Positions 39,101-51,945 are shown, counted from the first letter of the stretch. The stretch: 64,000 bases of DNA from Penium margaritaceum (GCA_023375785.1 SZWC01000574.1:254116-318115); one strand, 5' to 3'. Notes: generated by a model not told the origin, from the letters alone. Numbers and translations are program-made.

Positions 39101-39406
39101 AAGCACATGCCAACTTTGTCAAGGCATTGCACACAATAGCCACACCGAGCTACTGGTATTCTACGTTGTATATACCCGTACGTTCATGTCCAGTATATCT
39201 GCACTGTGATTGGACATTCTGACCGTGGCTGACTCATGTAATGATATATAGCCATTTAAGGTACTTGGTAAACTTTGTAGTCATGGTACGTGGCACATGC
39301 CAACTTTTTCAAGGCATTACGCACAATAGTCGTGCCAAGCCATCAGTTTTTTCCCTTGTTTATACCAGCAAGGTCATGCCTAGTACATCTGAACTGTGAT
39401 TGGGTA
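36110..39406 (+). repeat. 190-bp satellite, array segment 7
   Basis: About 17 monomers. Trimeric order is present (for example near 36870, 37065, 37250, 37440 and 37630) but some monomers are chimeric between types, such as a C monomer that continues as A near 36410. Confidence 0.95.
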
Positions 39407-40012
39407 TGTCAAAAGAATGCAGATGCGAGAGTAGCAGCAGCAAAAGCAGGTAGAAGCATCCGGACATGCAAGCGTACATCAGTAGAGTGACGTAGGCGAG
39501 AGTGTTCTGAGGAGTTAGTCGCGAAAGCTGATACACGCTGAGACGCGAGGTAGCTGGGGTAGACAGGTTGATGTGAGAGAGAGTGCTAGCGAGATGAGTG
39601 ATGGTTGGCGCAGTATGAGAGCTGAGCGAAGGAGCGAGAGTGACGGAGCAAAGCGTTGAGGGGGGCTGGCAAAGACAAAGAATGCGAGGAGCGAGCAGAG
39701 TGAAGACACGGCAGTGAAGCCGTGGAACCAAAGGGGAACAGGATGAGTAGAACTGTTCTGGTTAAAATAGGGAGGGACTGAACATCCTCCGTATATACAA
39801 TAGAACAGGACAAAACAAGTACTAACGGCTTCTTTCCGCTAGCCGGATGCGTGGCGACGTGGTCGCTTATTAGAGGCGGCTCGACTCTGGTGGAACGGTC
39901 GTGACCGACCAGCCGTTACCGAGGGAGGTTCGGTGTGGGAACCTGAACCAGGATCGAGAGCTCGGATTATCTGGGGAGTGAAGAGCACCTTGTCTGAGTC
40001 ACATTTCTGACA
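39407..40012 (-). mobile_element. Solo LTR of family B, minus strand
   Basis: A 606-bp LTR reading TGTCAGAAATGTGACTC to CATTCTTTTGACA on the minus strand. The flanks GGGTA and GGGCA differ by one base and probably represent a decayed target duplication. TTTCCGCTAGCCGGATGCG matches the family mark in reverse. Confidence 0.85.
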
Positions 40013-41952
40013 GGGCAGTCTGACTGTGGCTGACTCATGTTACGATTCGTAGAAGTTACTTGGTAAACTTTGTGGTCATGGTCAGTGACACATGCCAACT
40101 TTGTCAAGGTATTGCGCACATTCGCACACTGAGCCACCAGTATTATACCTAGTTTGAACCTGCGAGATCATGCCTAGTACATCTGCACTGTGATTGGACA
40201 CTCTGACCGTGGCTGACTTGTGTTATGATCAATAGAAGTAAAAGTCACCTGGATATATTTGTGGTCATGGTCAGTGGCAAATGCCTGCTTTGTCAAGGCA
40301 TTGGCACAGTAGCCACACCGAGCCACCAGTATTCTACCTTGTTTATACCTGCAAGGTCATGCCCATTATATCTGCACTATGAATGGACACTCTGATCGTG
40401 GCTGACTCGTGTTATGATTCATAGCTGTTTAAGGTACTTGGTAAACTTTGTGGTCATGGTCAGTGGCACATGCCAGCTTTGTCAAAGCATTGCGCACAAT
40501 AGCCGTGCCAAGACACTGGGTTTTACCCTGTTTATACCTACAGGGTCATGCATATTAGATGTGTACTGTGATTGGGTACTCTGACCGTGGCTGACTTGTG
40601 TTATGATTGGTAGACGTTAAAGTAACTTGGTAAACTTTGTGGTTATGGTCAGTGCACGTGCCAACCTAGTCAAGGCATTGCGCACAATAGCCACACCGAG
40701 CCACCAATACTCTACCTTGTTTGTAACTGCAAGATCATGCCTAGTACATTTGCACTGTGATTGGACACTCCCACGATGGCTGACGCGTGTTATGATTCGT
40801 AACCGTTTAAGGTACTTGGTAAACCTTGTGGTTATGGTCAGTGGCACATGCCAACGTGGTCAAGGCATTGTGCACAATAGCCACATCAAGCCACCAGTAT
40901 TCTACCTTGTTTGTACCTGCAAGATCATGCCTAATACATCTGCATTGTGATTGGATACTCTGACCGTGGCTGACTCGTGTTATGATCAATAGAACTAAAA
41001 GACACTTGGATACATTTGTGGTCATGGTCAGCGGCACATGCCAACTTTGTCAAGGCATTGCGCACAATAGCCACACCGAGCCACCAGTATTCCACCTTGT
41101 TTAGACGTGCAAGGTCATGCCTATTATATCTGCACTGTGATTGGACACCCTGACCGTGGCTGACTCGTGTTATGATTCATAGCCGTTCAATGTACTTGGT
41201 AAACTTTGTGGTCATGGTCAGTGGCACATACCAATTTTGTCAAGACATTGCGCACAATAGCCGTACGAAGCCACCGGTTTTTTACCTTGTTCATACCCGC
41301 AAGATCATGCATGTTAAATGTGAGCTGTGATTGGGCACTCTGACCGTGGCTGACTCGTGTTACGATTCGTAGAAGTTAAAGTCACTTGGTAAACTTTGTG
41401 GTCATTGTCAGTGGCACATGCCAACTTTGTCAAGGCATTGCGCACAATAGCGACACCGAGCCACCAGTATTCTACCTTGTTTGAACCTGCAAGATCATTC
41501 CTAGTACATCTGCATTGTGATTGGACACTCTGACCGTGGCTGACTCGTGTTATGATCAATAGAATTAAAAGTCACTTGGATATATTTGTGGTCATGGTCA
41601 GTGGTACATGCCAACTTTGTCAAGGCATTGCGCACAATAGCCACAACGAGCCACCAGTATTCTACCTTGTTTATACCTGCAAGGTCATGCCTAGTATATT
41701 TGCACTGTGATTGGGCACTCTGACTGTGGCTGACTCGTGTTATGATTAATAGCCGTTTAAGGTACTTGGTAAACTTTGTGGTCATGGTCAGTGGCACATG
41801 CCACCTTTGTCAAGGCATTGCATACAATAGCCGTGCCAAGCCACCGGTTTTTTACCTTGTTTATACCTGTAAGGTCATGCATATTAGATGTGCAATGTCA
41901 TTGGGCACTCTGACCATGGCTGACTCGTGTTACAATTTGTAGAAGTTCAAGT
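40013..41952 (+). repeat. 190-bp satellite, array segment 8
   Basis: About 10 monomers in mixed type order. It ends in CAAGT at 41948-41952, the left target site of the next element. Confidence 0.95.
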
Positions 41953-42558
41953 TTTCAGAAGAATGCAATGAGCAAGGACAGCAGGAGCAAGAGCAGGCAG
42001 AGGCAATGAAGCAAGCTGACGTAACGTGGTGAAGTGACGGAAGCAGAGCGGTGAGAGAAGGCCCATGGATGTAGTCACCGAGTCGCAAGAGGACGCGAGG
42101 CACTGGAGCTCCGAGGTAGACCGAGCGCAGATGAGAGAACTTGAGAGCGAAGCGAGGGAGGCGTTGGAAGCGAAAGGTTAAGGGTGGCGAAGCGAATAGC
42201 CTTGAGGAGACAGTGGTGGGTGAAGGCAATGGACGCGAGAGGCGAGCAGAGCGAATACACAGCGGCGAAGCCGCGGGACGAAAGGGGAACAGGATGAATA
42301 GAACCGTTCTGGTTAACTCGAGGGAATGAGCATCCTCGGTATAAAAAGGACAGAATAGGACAAATGAGCAAAACAACGGCTTCTTTCCGCTAGCCGGACG
42401 CGAGTGACCGGTGTCACTTTATTAGGGGATGACTTGTCCAAAGGGTCTGAACGGTTGAGCAACTGGAGAGCCGTTGGGCAAAGTGGTTCAGTCATGGGAA
42501 TTGAACCGTTATTGAGACCGAGATATTTTCTTCTCTTGTCAAGGCTTCATTTCTGACA
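41953..42558 (-). repeat. 3' LTR of family B element (minus strand)
   Basis: 606 bp, ending TTCATTTCTGACA on the plus strand. It is followed by CCTCCCTTG, whose minus-strand reading CAAGGGAGG is the likely polypurine tract. Confidence 0.85.
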
Positions 42559-42567
42559 CCTCCCTTG
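42559..42567 (-). promoter_or_regulatory. Probable polypurine tract of family B
   Basis: CAAGGGAGG on the minus strand directly abuts the 3' LTR. Confidence 0.6.
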
Positions 42568-42601
42568 AAGCTTGACAAGAGGTAAGAGAGCAAGAGGCAG
42601 A

Positions 42602-42916
42602 TCAAGGGTAGTGGCGTTCCCAATATTCCACCCCATTGGAGGAAGTGGGATATGGGGGTGTGCGAGGCCGTTCTTTGATGGCTCGAAGTTCTTCTTCTTC
42701 CTCCATTCTCCTGTGATCTCGGATGAAGGGTTGCAGCTGGAATCGTCGTTCCTCTAGAAGTTCATTGTATGGAGGAGGGTCAAGTGCAGCCAGACAAGGA
42801 TCAGGGGATTCCGCTCCTCTACTTAAACAGTAATCCCTGAGGCCGTGGATGGTCCGGAAGGCAGCTTGATGACGATGTGCTGCAATGATAGGGTGGAGTT
42901 CATCGTAAGTGCTCAT
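42602..42916 (-). CDS. Open frame in family B internal region, product not recognised
   Basis: A 104-codon minus-strand frame. The composition is protein-like: few low-complexity runs, charged and aromatic residues spread evenly, an acidic patch MEEEEELRAIKER and the motif PPPYNELLEERRF. I recognise no domain. It lies just upstream of the polypurine tract. Its position matches that of the unrecognised frames at 54710-55423 in the mosaic. Confidence 0.35.
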   Translation of the reverse strand: MSTYDELHPIIAAHRHQAAFRTIHGLRDYCLSRGAESPDPCLAALDPPPYNELLEERRFQLQPFIRDHRRMEEEEELRAIKERPRTPPYPTSSNGVEYWERHYP

Positions 42917-42961
42917 GTAGAGAAGTCCTCTCAGTTGGGCAATGCCATACTCCCTTCTTCC

Positions 42962-43225
42962 TCATGCGGTTCTACGGGCTTCTCTGCTTCCAACATCTCG
43001 TATCACGTCAAGTAGATTGTATCCATGTATGTCCAGGGTGGCAATTTCACGACGCCGTTGGTGGCGCCATCGCTCAAAGTTATGCCTCCCATCAGGTGCG
43101 AAGCAGAGTGGAGAAGTGTTGTCCGTTAGGGAGGCAACTTCATTGTAAAGCAGGATGATGCGTCGTTGCTCTTCCATCGAGGAGGAGAAGTTTTGAAGAG
43201 GGGACGACCAGGAATTTGAGGACAA
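42962..43225 (-). CDS. Open frame in family B internal region, product not recognised
   Basis: An 87-codon minus-strand frame with an even composition and the stretch HNFERWRHQRRREIATL. It is not homologous to any gag or pol motif I know. It may belong to the same element-carried gene as 42602-42916, but I have not tried to connect them. Confidence 0.35.
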   Translation of the reverse strand: MSSNSWSSPLQNFSSSMEEQRRIILLYNEVASLTDNTSPLCFAPDGRHNFERWRHQRRREIATLDIHGYNLLDVIRDVGSREARRTA

Positions 43226-43369
43226 TCAGATTTTACAGGAGGGTTCATGGTGAAGCGATGGACCTGATGTTGCAGATGAATTATGGCAGAGGAAGAGGAT
43301 GGTGGAATTGGGCAAATCCAACTTGTGGAAGTTTCTGCGTGGGCGCAGGTCGTCGCGGAACAGGCAATT

Positions 43370-43995
43370 CGACCAGGCGGATCCTTGTGCTGAGCGAAAG
43401 GAGCAAAAGCGGATGACGGCCCGATAATTGACGGGGTGGGCGCAGGGGCGAAACCAAATGTATTCCGAGGTAGAGGAGTAGATCAGGGGAGGAAAGAAGC
43501 CAACGTGCCGCGAGAAATCTGTTTCCGGTGTGGGTGCAGGCTGCTGCGGAGCGCGCAGTTAGCTCATGTAGATTATTGTGCTGGTCACAGATGCTGATGA
43601 TGAGGAGGCAAAGGCTGATAAAAGAGGAGTGGCCGTAGGGGCGAGACCTCGTGCGTTGCTGAAATAGACGTGGTAGAATGCAGCAAGGGGAAGGAAGGTG
43701 CCAACGCGCCGAGAGAAATCTGCTGTCGGCGTGGGTGCAGGCTACTGCAAAGCGGGCAGCTAGCTCGTGCAGATCCTTGTGCTGGTCATATATGCGGATG
43801 ATGAGGAGCAGAAGATGCTGAAAAAGGAGTGGGAGCAGGGGCAAAACCACGTACATTGCAGGAATTTTTGGCGTGGGCGCAGGTCGGTGCGAAGCGGGCG
43901 ATGTGACCGGGCGGATCCTTGTGCTGAGCTGATGATGCGGAGATGGGATTAGAGGCAGCTGATGGCTGAGTGGGCGCAGGGGCAAAACCACGTGT
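43370..43995 (-). repeat. Internal module repeats with CACGTG boxes, family B
   Basis: Modules with GGCGGATCCTTGTGCTGAGC (43380, 43905) and CTTGTGCTGGTCA (43785) alternate with AAACCACGT boxes (43850, 43988). The same modules are at 13655-14265 in the opposite orientation. Confidence 0.7.
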
Positions 43996-44108
43996 ACTGA
44001 TGACAAAGGCTGAGGAAGACTGACGAGAAGGCGGCACGGATGATGCTGAAAGCGGCTCGAAGAAGACAGATGATGAGGAGGGCTGAGGACAGAGGGTGAT
44101 CACGTGAA

Positions 44109-44614
44109 AAAGGGAAGGCTGGTGGAGTTGATGCGCACGTAACGGAGGCAGAAGATGGAGGTTGCGGCAGGGAGAGGATGGCGGCAAGATGAGGCAACCA
44201 GGTGCTCTGCTTTCAAGAGAGTGATAGCTTGTTCCACAGTTGGCCCGAGACCGACGGGCAGGAAGACCAGCGGTGTCGGATATCATGTTGGCTATACGAG
44301 ACTGATTGCAGCAAAGGGAGTCATATGGCGAGCAGAGATTCCAGTCCGCTGATGTCAGGANAGGGAAGGCTGGTGGAGTTGATGCGCACGTGACGGAGGC
44401 AGAAGATGGAGGTTGCGGCAGGGAGAGGATGGCGGCAAGATGAGGCAACCAGGTGCTCTGCTTTCAAGAGAGTGATAGCTTGTTCCACAGTTGGCCCGAG
44501 ACCGACGGGCAGGAAGACCAGCGGTGTCGGATATCATGTTGGCTATACGAGACTGATTGCAGCAAAGGGAGTCATATGGCAAGCAGAGATTCCAGTCTGC
44601 TGATGTCAGGAGAG
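44109..44614. other. Repeated block across an N, probable assembly overlap
   Basis: 44109-44360 and 44362-44614 are almost identical and separated by one N at 44361. This looks like two overlapping contigs laid end to end inside the family B element. Confidence 0.75.
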
Positions 44615-45169
44615 TGACGGCTTGTTCCCCAATTGGCTCGCAATGGGAGCAGGAAGAATGGTGGTATCCGATGTCATAGCGGCAGGCATTGCACTACTGC
44701 TGCTGACGATGCGAGACGACGGTGCGAGGATGTGGTGTGGTACAACGAGTGCGAGGAGACTGATGTCGCTGGGGCAGATGGTGGAGATGAGGACGATGAG
44801 AGGAGAGGAGGAGAGCGGAGGTGCTTGCAAGGTTGACGAGAAGAGAGGTAGCGGGTGACGAGCGACAGGGAAGCTTCCAAGAAGTTGACGGCAATCGGCA
44901 GCTTGGGAGCTGCTTGCAGCTATTGTTAACGACACGTCATAATTTTGTTGGCCACGGGTGCGGAATGGGTGCAGGGCTTTCCGAGGATGACGAGGCGTTG
45001 GTTCAGCGTGAGGAGCACTTCGAGCGGTGCTGCCGATGTCAGCTGCTAATGAGGCGAAGGAGCGCGAGGTGGCGGTGACGGCGATGGGGAGGTGCAGATT
45101 TGAGAGGGGACGCAATGGAGGCAGTAGAGCGATGACTTGGTCACGAGGTACCAGGTGATGTCCCCTGAG

Positions 45170-45181
45170 GCTCTGATACCA
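45170..45181 (-). promoter_or_regulatory. Primer-binding site, initiator Met tRNA type
   Basis: TGGTATCAGAGC on the minus strand directly abuts the LTR at 45182. Confidence 0.85.
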
Positions 45182-45786
45182 TGTCAGAAGAATGCAATGA
45201 GCGAGGACTGCAAGACCTGGAGCAAGCAGAAGCAATGAAGCAAGCTGACGTAACATAGTGAAGTGACGGAATCAGAGCGGTGAGAGCCGGCCCAAGGAGT
45301 TAGTCGCAGAGTTGCAAGAGGAAGCGAGGCACTGGAGCCTCGAGGTAGACCGAGCGCAGATGAGAGAACTTGAGATCGAAGCAAGGAAGGCATCGGAAGT
45401 GAAAGGTTAATGGTGGTGAAGAGAAGAGCCGTGACGAGACAGTGGTGGGCAGATGCAATGGACGCGAGAGGCGAGCAGAGCGAAGACACGGCGGCGAAGC
45501 TGCGGAACCAAAGGGGGACAGAATGAATAGAACTGTGCTGGTTAACTCAAGGGAATGAACATCCTCAGTATAAAAAGGACAGATCAGGACAAATGAGCAA
45601 AGTAACGGCTTTTTTCTGCTAGCCGGACGCGGGTGACAGGTGTCACTTTGTTATGGGGAGGACTTATCCGAAGGGTCTGAATGGTTGAGCGACCGGAGAG
45701 CCGTTGAGTAAGGTGGTTCAGTCATGACTAGAACCGTTCCTGAGACCGAGATATTTTCTTCTCTTGTCAAGGCTTCATTTCTGACA
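45182..45786 (-). repeat. 5' LTR of family B element (minus strand)
   Basis: 605 bp with the ends TGTCAG and CTGACA. It is followed by the right target site AAAGT. Confidence 0.85.
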
Positions 45787-48700
45787 AAAGTCACTTGGTA
45801 AACCACGTTGTCATTGTCAGTGGCACATGCCAACTTTGTCAAGGCATTGCGCACAATAGCCACACCGAGCCACCAGATTTCTACCTTGTTTACACCCGTA
45901 AGATCATGCCTAGTACATCTGCACTGTAATTGGAAACTCTGGCCGTGGCTGACTTGTGTTATGATCAGTAGAAGTAGAAGTCACTTAGATACACTTGTGG
46001 TCATGGTTAGTGGCACATGCCAACTTTGTCAAGGCATTACGCACAATAGTCATACCGTTGCCAGTATTTTACCTTGTTTGTACCTGCAAGGTCATGCCTA
46101 GTATGTCTGCACTGTGATTGGACACTCTGAACATGGCAGTGTTAAGATGCACAGCCGTTTAAGGAACTTGGTAGACTTTGTGGTCATGGTCAGTGGCACA
46201 TGTCAGCTTTGTAAAGGCATTGCGCACAGCAGCCGTGCCAAGCGACCGGTTTTTGACCTTGTTTATACCTGCAAGGTCATGCCTAGTACATTTAAACTGC
46301 GATTGGGACTCTGACTGTGGCAGACCCGTGTTACGATTCGTATAAGTTAAAGTCACTTGGTAAACATTGTGGTCATGGTCAGTGGCACATGCCAACTTTG
46401 TCAAGGCATTACGCACAATAGCCACACCGAGCCACCCGTATTCTCCCGTGTTTGCACCTGCAAGATCATGCCTAGTACATCTGCACTGTGATTGGACACT
46501 CTCACCGTGGCTGACTCGTGTTATGATCAGTAGAAGTAAAAGNTAGACATTGTGGTCATGGTCAGTGGCACATGCCAACTTTGTCAAGGCATTACGCACA
46601 ATAGCCACACCGAGCCACCCGTATTCTCCCGTGTTTGCACCTGCAAGATCATGCCTAGTACATCTGCACTGTGATTGGACACTCTCACCGTGGCTCACTC
46701 GTGTTATGATCAGTAGAAGTAAAAGTCACTTGGATACATTTGTGGGCATGGTCACTGGCACATGCCAACTTTGTCAAGATATTAAGCACAATAGCCACAC
46801 CGAGCCACCAGTATTCTACCTTGATTGTACATACAAGGTCATGCCCAGCATATTGGCACTGTGATTGGACACTCTGACCGTGGCTGACTTGTGTTATGAT
46901 TCATAGCCGTTCATGGTACTTGTTAAACTTTGTGGTCATGGTGAGTGGCACATGCAAACTTTGTCAAGGCATTGCATACAATAGCCGTGCCAAGCCACCG
47001 GGCTTTTACCTTCTTTATACCTGCAAGGTCATGCATATTAGATGTGCAATGTCATTGGGCACTCTGACCGTGGCTGACTCGTGTTACAATTCGTAGAAGT
47101 TAAAGTCACTTGGTAAACTATGTGGTCATGGTCAGTGGCACATGCCAACTTTGTCAAGGCATTGCGCACAATAGCCACACCGAGCCACCAGTATTCTACC
47201 TTGTTTTCACCTGCAAAATCATGCTTAGTACATCTGCAATGTGATTAGACACTCTGATCGTGGCTGACTTGTGTTATGATCAGCAGAAGTAAATGTCACT
47301 TGGATACATTTGTGGTCATGGTCAGTGGTACATGCCAACTTTGTCAAGGCACTGCGCACACTAGCCACACCGAGCCACCAGTATTCTACCTTGTTTGTAG
47401 CCGCAAGATCATGCCCATTAGTTCTGAACTGTGATTGGACACTCTGACCGTGGCTGAATCGTGTTATGATTCATAGCCGTTCAAGGTACTTGGTAAACTT
47501 TGGGGTCATGGTCAGTCGCACATGCCAACTTTGTCAAGGCATTGCGCACAATAGCCACACCGATCCACCAATATTCTGCCTTGTCTGAACCTGCAAGATC
47601 ATGCCTAGTACATCTGCACTGTGATTGGACACTCTGACCATGGCTGACTTGTGTTATGATCAATAGAAGTAAAAGTCACTCGGATACATTTGTGGTCATT
47701 GTCAGGGGCACATGCCAACTTTGTATTGGCATTGCGCACAATAGCCACACCGAGCCACCAGTATTATACCTTGTTTGCATCTGCAATATCATGCCTAGTA
47801 CATAAGTACTGTGATTGGACACTCTAACAGTGGCTTTTTGTGCTATGATCAATAGAAATAAAAGTCACATGGATAAATTTGTGGTCATGGTCAGTGGCAC
47901 ATGCCAACTTTGTCAAGGCATTGCACACAATAGCCAAACCAAGCCACGTGTATTCTACCTTGTTTATACCTGTAAGGTCATGCCCAGTACATCTGCACTG
48001 TGACTGGACACTCTGACCGTGGCTGACTCGTGTTATGATTCATATATGTCTAAGGTACTTGGTTAACTTGTGGTCATGGTCAGTTGCACATGCCAACTTT
48101 GTCAAGGCATTGCGCACAATAGCCGTGCCAAGCTACCAGTATTTACCTTGTTTATACCGGCAAGATCATGCATATAAGATGTGTTCTGTGATTGGACACT
48201 CTGACCATGGCTGACTCGTGTTACGATTCGTAGAAGTTAAAGTCACTCGGTAAACGTTGTGGTCATGGTCAGTGGTACATGCCACCTTTGTCTAGGCATT
48301 GCGCACGATAGCCACACCGAGCCACCAGTTTTCTATCTTGTTTGTACCTGTAAGATCATGCCTAGTACATCTGCACTTTGATTGGACCCTCTGACCGTGA
48401 CTGACTCGCGTTATGATCAATAGAAGTAAAACTCACTTGGATATACTTGTGGTCATGGTCAGTAACACATGCCAACTTTGTCAATGCATTGCACACAATA
48501 GCCACACCGAGCCACCCGTATTCTACCTTGCTTATACCAGCAAGGCCATGCCCAGTATATCTGCACTGTGACTGGACAAACTGACCGTGGCCGACTCGTG
48601 TTATGATTCATAGCCGTCTAAGGTACTTGGTAAACTTTGTGGTCATGGTCAGTGGCACATGCCAACTTTGTCAACGTATTGCGCACAATAGCCGTGCCAA

Positions 48701-51038
48701 GCCACCGGTTTTTTACCTTGTTTGTACCTGTAAGGTCATGCCTAGTACATCTGAACTCTGATTGGGCACTATGACTGTGGCTGACCCGTGTTACGATTCG
48801 TAGAAGTTAAAGTCACTTGGTAAACATTGTGGTCATGGTCAGTGGCACATGCCAACTTTGTCAAAGCATTGCGCACAATAGCCACACCGAGCCACCAGTA
48901 TTCTACCTTTTTTTAACCTGCAAGATCATGCCTAGTACATCTGCACTGTGATTGGACACTCTGACCGTGGCTGGCTCATGTTGTGATTCATAGCCGTTTA
49001 AGGTACTTGGTAAACGTTGTGGTCATGGTCAGTGGCACGTGCCAACTTTGTCAAGGCAGTTCGCACAACAGCCGTGCCAAGCCAGCAGTTTTTTACCTTG
49101 TTTATACCTATAACGTCATGCATATTAGATGTGCAATGTGATTGGACACTCTTACCGTGGCTGACTCGTGTTACAGTTCGTAGGAATTAAAGTCACGTTG
49201 TAAACTTTGTGGTCATTTTCAGTGGCACATGCCAAATTTGTCAAGGCATTGCACACAATAGCCACACCGAGCCACCAGTATTCTACCTTGTTTGCACCTG
49301 GAAGATCATGCCTAGTACATCTGCACTGTGATTGGAGACTCTGACTGTGGCTGACTCGTGTTATGATCAATAGAAGTAAAAGTCACTAGGATACACTTGT
49401 GGTCATGGTCAGTGGCACATGCTAACTATGTCAAGGCATTGCACACAATAGCCACACCGAGCCACCAGTATTCTAACTTGTTTGTACCTGCAAGGTCATG
49501 CCCATTATATCTGCACTGTGATTGGACACTCTGACCGTGGCTGAATCATGTTATGATTCATAGCCGTTTAAGGTACTTGGAAAACTTTGTGGTCATGGTC
49601 AGTGGCACATGCCAACTTTGTCAAGACATTGACACAATAGCCACACCGAGCCACCAGTATTCTACCTTGTTTTCACTTGTAAGATCATGCCTAGTACATC
49701 TGCACTGTGATAGGACACTCTGGTTGTGGCTGACTTGTGTTATGATCAGTAGAAGTAAAGGTCACTTAGATACACTTGTGGTCATGGTCAGTGGCACATG
49801 CCAACTTTGTCAAGGCATTGCGCACAATAGCCACACCGTTACAAGTGTTTTACCTTGCTTGTACCTGCAAGGTCATGCCCAGTATACCTGCACTATGATT
49901 GGACACTCTGACCATGGCAGTATTAATATGCATAGCCGTTTAAGGTACTTGGTAGACTTTGTGGTCATGGTCAGTGGCACATGTCAACTTTGTAAAGGCA
50001 TTGCGCACAGTATCCGTGCCAAGCCACCGATTTGTGACCTTCTTTATACCTGCAAGGTCATGCCTAGTACATCTGAACTGTGATTGGGCACTCTGACTGC
50101 GGCTGACTCGTGTTACGATTCGTATAAGTTAAAGTCACTTGGTAAACATTGTGGTCATGGTCAGTGGCACATGCCAACTTTGTAAAGGCATTGCGCACAA
50201 TAGCCACACCGAGCCACCAGTATTTTACCTTGTTTGCACCTGTAAGATCATGCCTAGTACATCTGCACTGTGATTGGATACTCTCACCGTGGCTGACTCG
50301 TGTTATGATCAGTAGAAGTAAAAGTCACTTGGATACATTTGTGGGCATGGTCTGTGGCACATGCCAACTTTCTCAAGACATTGCGCACAATAGCCACACC
50401 GAGCCACCAGTATTCCACCTTGATTATACATGCAAGGTCATGCCTAGTATATTGGCACTGTGATTGGACACTCAGACCGTGGCTGACTTATGTTATGGTT
50501 CATAGCCGTTTATGGAACATGTTAAACTTTGTGGTCATGGTCAGTGGCACATGCCAACTTTGTCAAGGCATTGCATACAATAGCCGTGCCAAGCCACCGG
50601 GTTTTTACCTTATTTATACCTGCAAGGTCATGCATATTAGATGTGCAATGTCAGTGGGCACTCTGACCATGGCTGACTCGTGTTACAATTTGTAGAAGTG
50701 AAAGTCACTTGGTAAACTACGTGGTCATGGTAAGTGGCACATGCCAACTTTGTCAAGGCATTGCGCACAATAGACACACTGAGCCAGCAGAAGTCTACCT
50801 TGTTTGCACCTGCAAGATCATGCTTAGTACATATGCACTGTGATTATACACTCTGACCGTGGCTGACTTGTGTTATGAGCTGTGGAAGTAAATGTCACTT
50901 GGATACATTTGTGGTCATGGTCAGTGGCACATGCCAACATTGTCAAGGCATTGCGCACAATAGTCACACCATTACCAGTATTCTACCTTGTTTGTACCTG
51001 CAAGGTCATGCTCAGTAAACTTGTACTATGATTGGACG
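45787..51038 (+). repeat. 190-bp satellite, array segment 9
   Basis: About 27 monomers. The block from about 45800 to 47300 resembles 49590-50880, sharing private variants such as TGGCAGT(G/A)TTAA, GTGGGCATGG and TCATGCTTAGTACAT, so a stretch of seven or so monomers was duplicated. An N at 46543 separates two near-identical half-kilobase stretches and may be a contig overlap. Confidence 0.95.
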
Positions 51039-51486
51039 CACTTGTCTGGAATTTGAGAGGGGAAGAGTGCGACACGGGAAGGCTCGTGGTGCTGCTTGAC
51101 ACAAGTTATGAGTTGAGCATGTTGGCAGTAACAAGTTCTGGAGGTGAGCGATGAAACAGAGGCAGTTGACCGAGGATGGAAGCGATGGCAGCTGCGAGAG
51201 TGATGAAGGAAAATGATTGATTGATAGAATAGTGGACGCAATCATACATTGATCTAAGCTTCCTTAAAGTAGTGTTTCTTGGCTTCGCTAGGACCCCTGT
51301 GAGGTGGAAGCGCTAGTTCGTGTTCCTTGAGGGACGTGTTGCGATGGTTTCACCGGAGCGCAATTCGTCGGGTTCCTCCGAGACTCTTGGTTGTGCGTAT
51401 CCGTTGAGATTCATGCGGCTCTTTTGTTGTTGGTGTTCGGATGTGCTCCGGTCTTCGCGCTGGTTTCTCTTCTTTTATTTCTGATA
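51039..51486 (-). repeat. Partial 3' LTR-like end next to copia RNase H relic
   Basis: On the minus strand an end resembling TATCAGAAATAAAAG follows a purine-rich stretch (CACGGGAGA), the same layout as the family B junction at 42558. The far side shares ATCAATCAATCATTTTCC with the family D LTR. The left border runs into satellite at 51038. Confidence 0.5.
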
Positions 51487-51619
51487 TCTCCCGTGAAGGG
51501 AAACCAACATGGAAGCCTCAGGTGTCTCAGGTCCTGAGACCTAGAAGATATACCAGGGTCGCATGTTGCGCCTGGTCTAGGACTTTTGTGAAGATGTCAG
51601 CCCTGTTGGCCTTTGAGGC

Positions 51620-51945
51620 TACATGCTAAACCAAGAGTTCTTTTGCCTGCACCTTCTCCCCGATGAAGAAGTAGCACAGCTCAATGTGCTTGGTTTGTTC
51701 ATGGTAGAATGGATTCTCTGTGAGGGCGATGGTGCTTGGATTGTCACACCATAGGACTGGGAGTGGTTGCGGATATCCAAGGTCTTGTAGCAGGTGTTTT
51801 ACCAATGGCTTCTTGGGTAGCCATGGTACCTGCATACAGTTCTGCTTCGCAGGATGAAAGCAAAACAGTAGAGGACCTGGTGGATCGCCAGCTGAACAGT
51901 CCAGAGCCAAGGTGAAAGCCGTATCCTCGTGACAATTTTCGGTAG
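51620..51945 (-). mobile_element. Ty1/copia RNase H relic
   Basis: Minus-strand translations show hallmarks of the C-terminal RNase H of copia polyproteins: SSCEAELYAG, then LWCDNPSTIALTENP and HEQTKHIELCYFFI. In copia elements this domain lies just before the polypurine tract and 3' LTR, as it does here. It is the only polymerase-end fragment in the window. It is broken and fused to family B modules at its upstream side. Confidence 0.8.

Larger units (their letters stand above)
41953..45786 (-). mobile_element. LTR retrotransposon, family B, with both LTRs
   Basis: Minus-strand element with LTRs at 41953-42558 and 45182-45786 and an internal region of about 2.6 kb. The flanks CAAGT (left) and AAAGT (right, 45787-45791) are a near-match target duplication at the same monomer position used by the family D element. 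The internal region holds two short unrecognised frames near the polypurine end, module repeats with CACGTG boxes, and the family leader next to the primer site. No pol domain is seen. By eye the LTRs differ at roughly a tenth of positions, so this is older than families A and D. One N (44361) marks an internal contig join. Confidence 0.85.
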
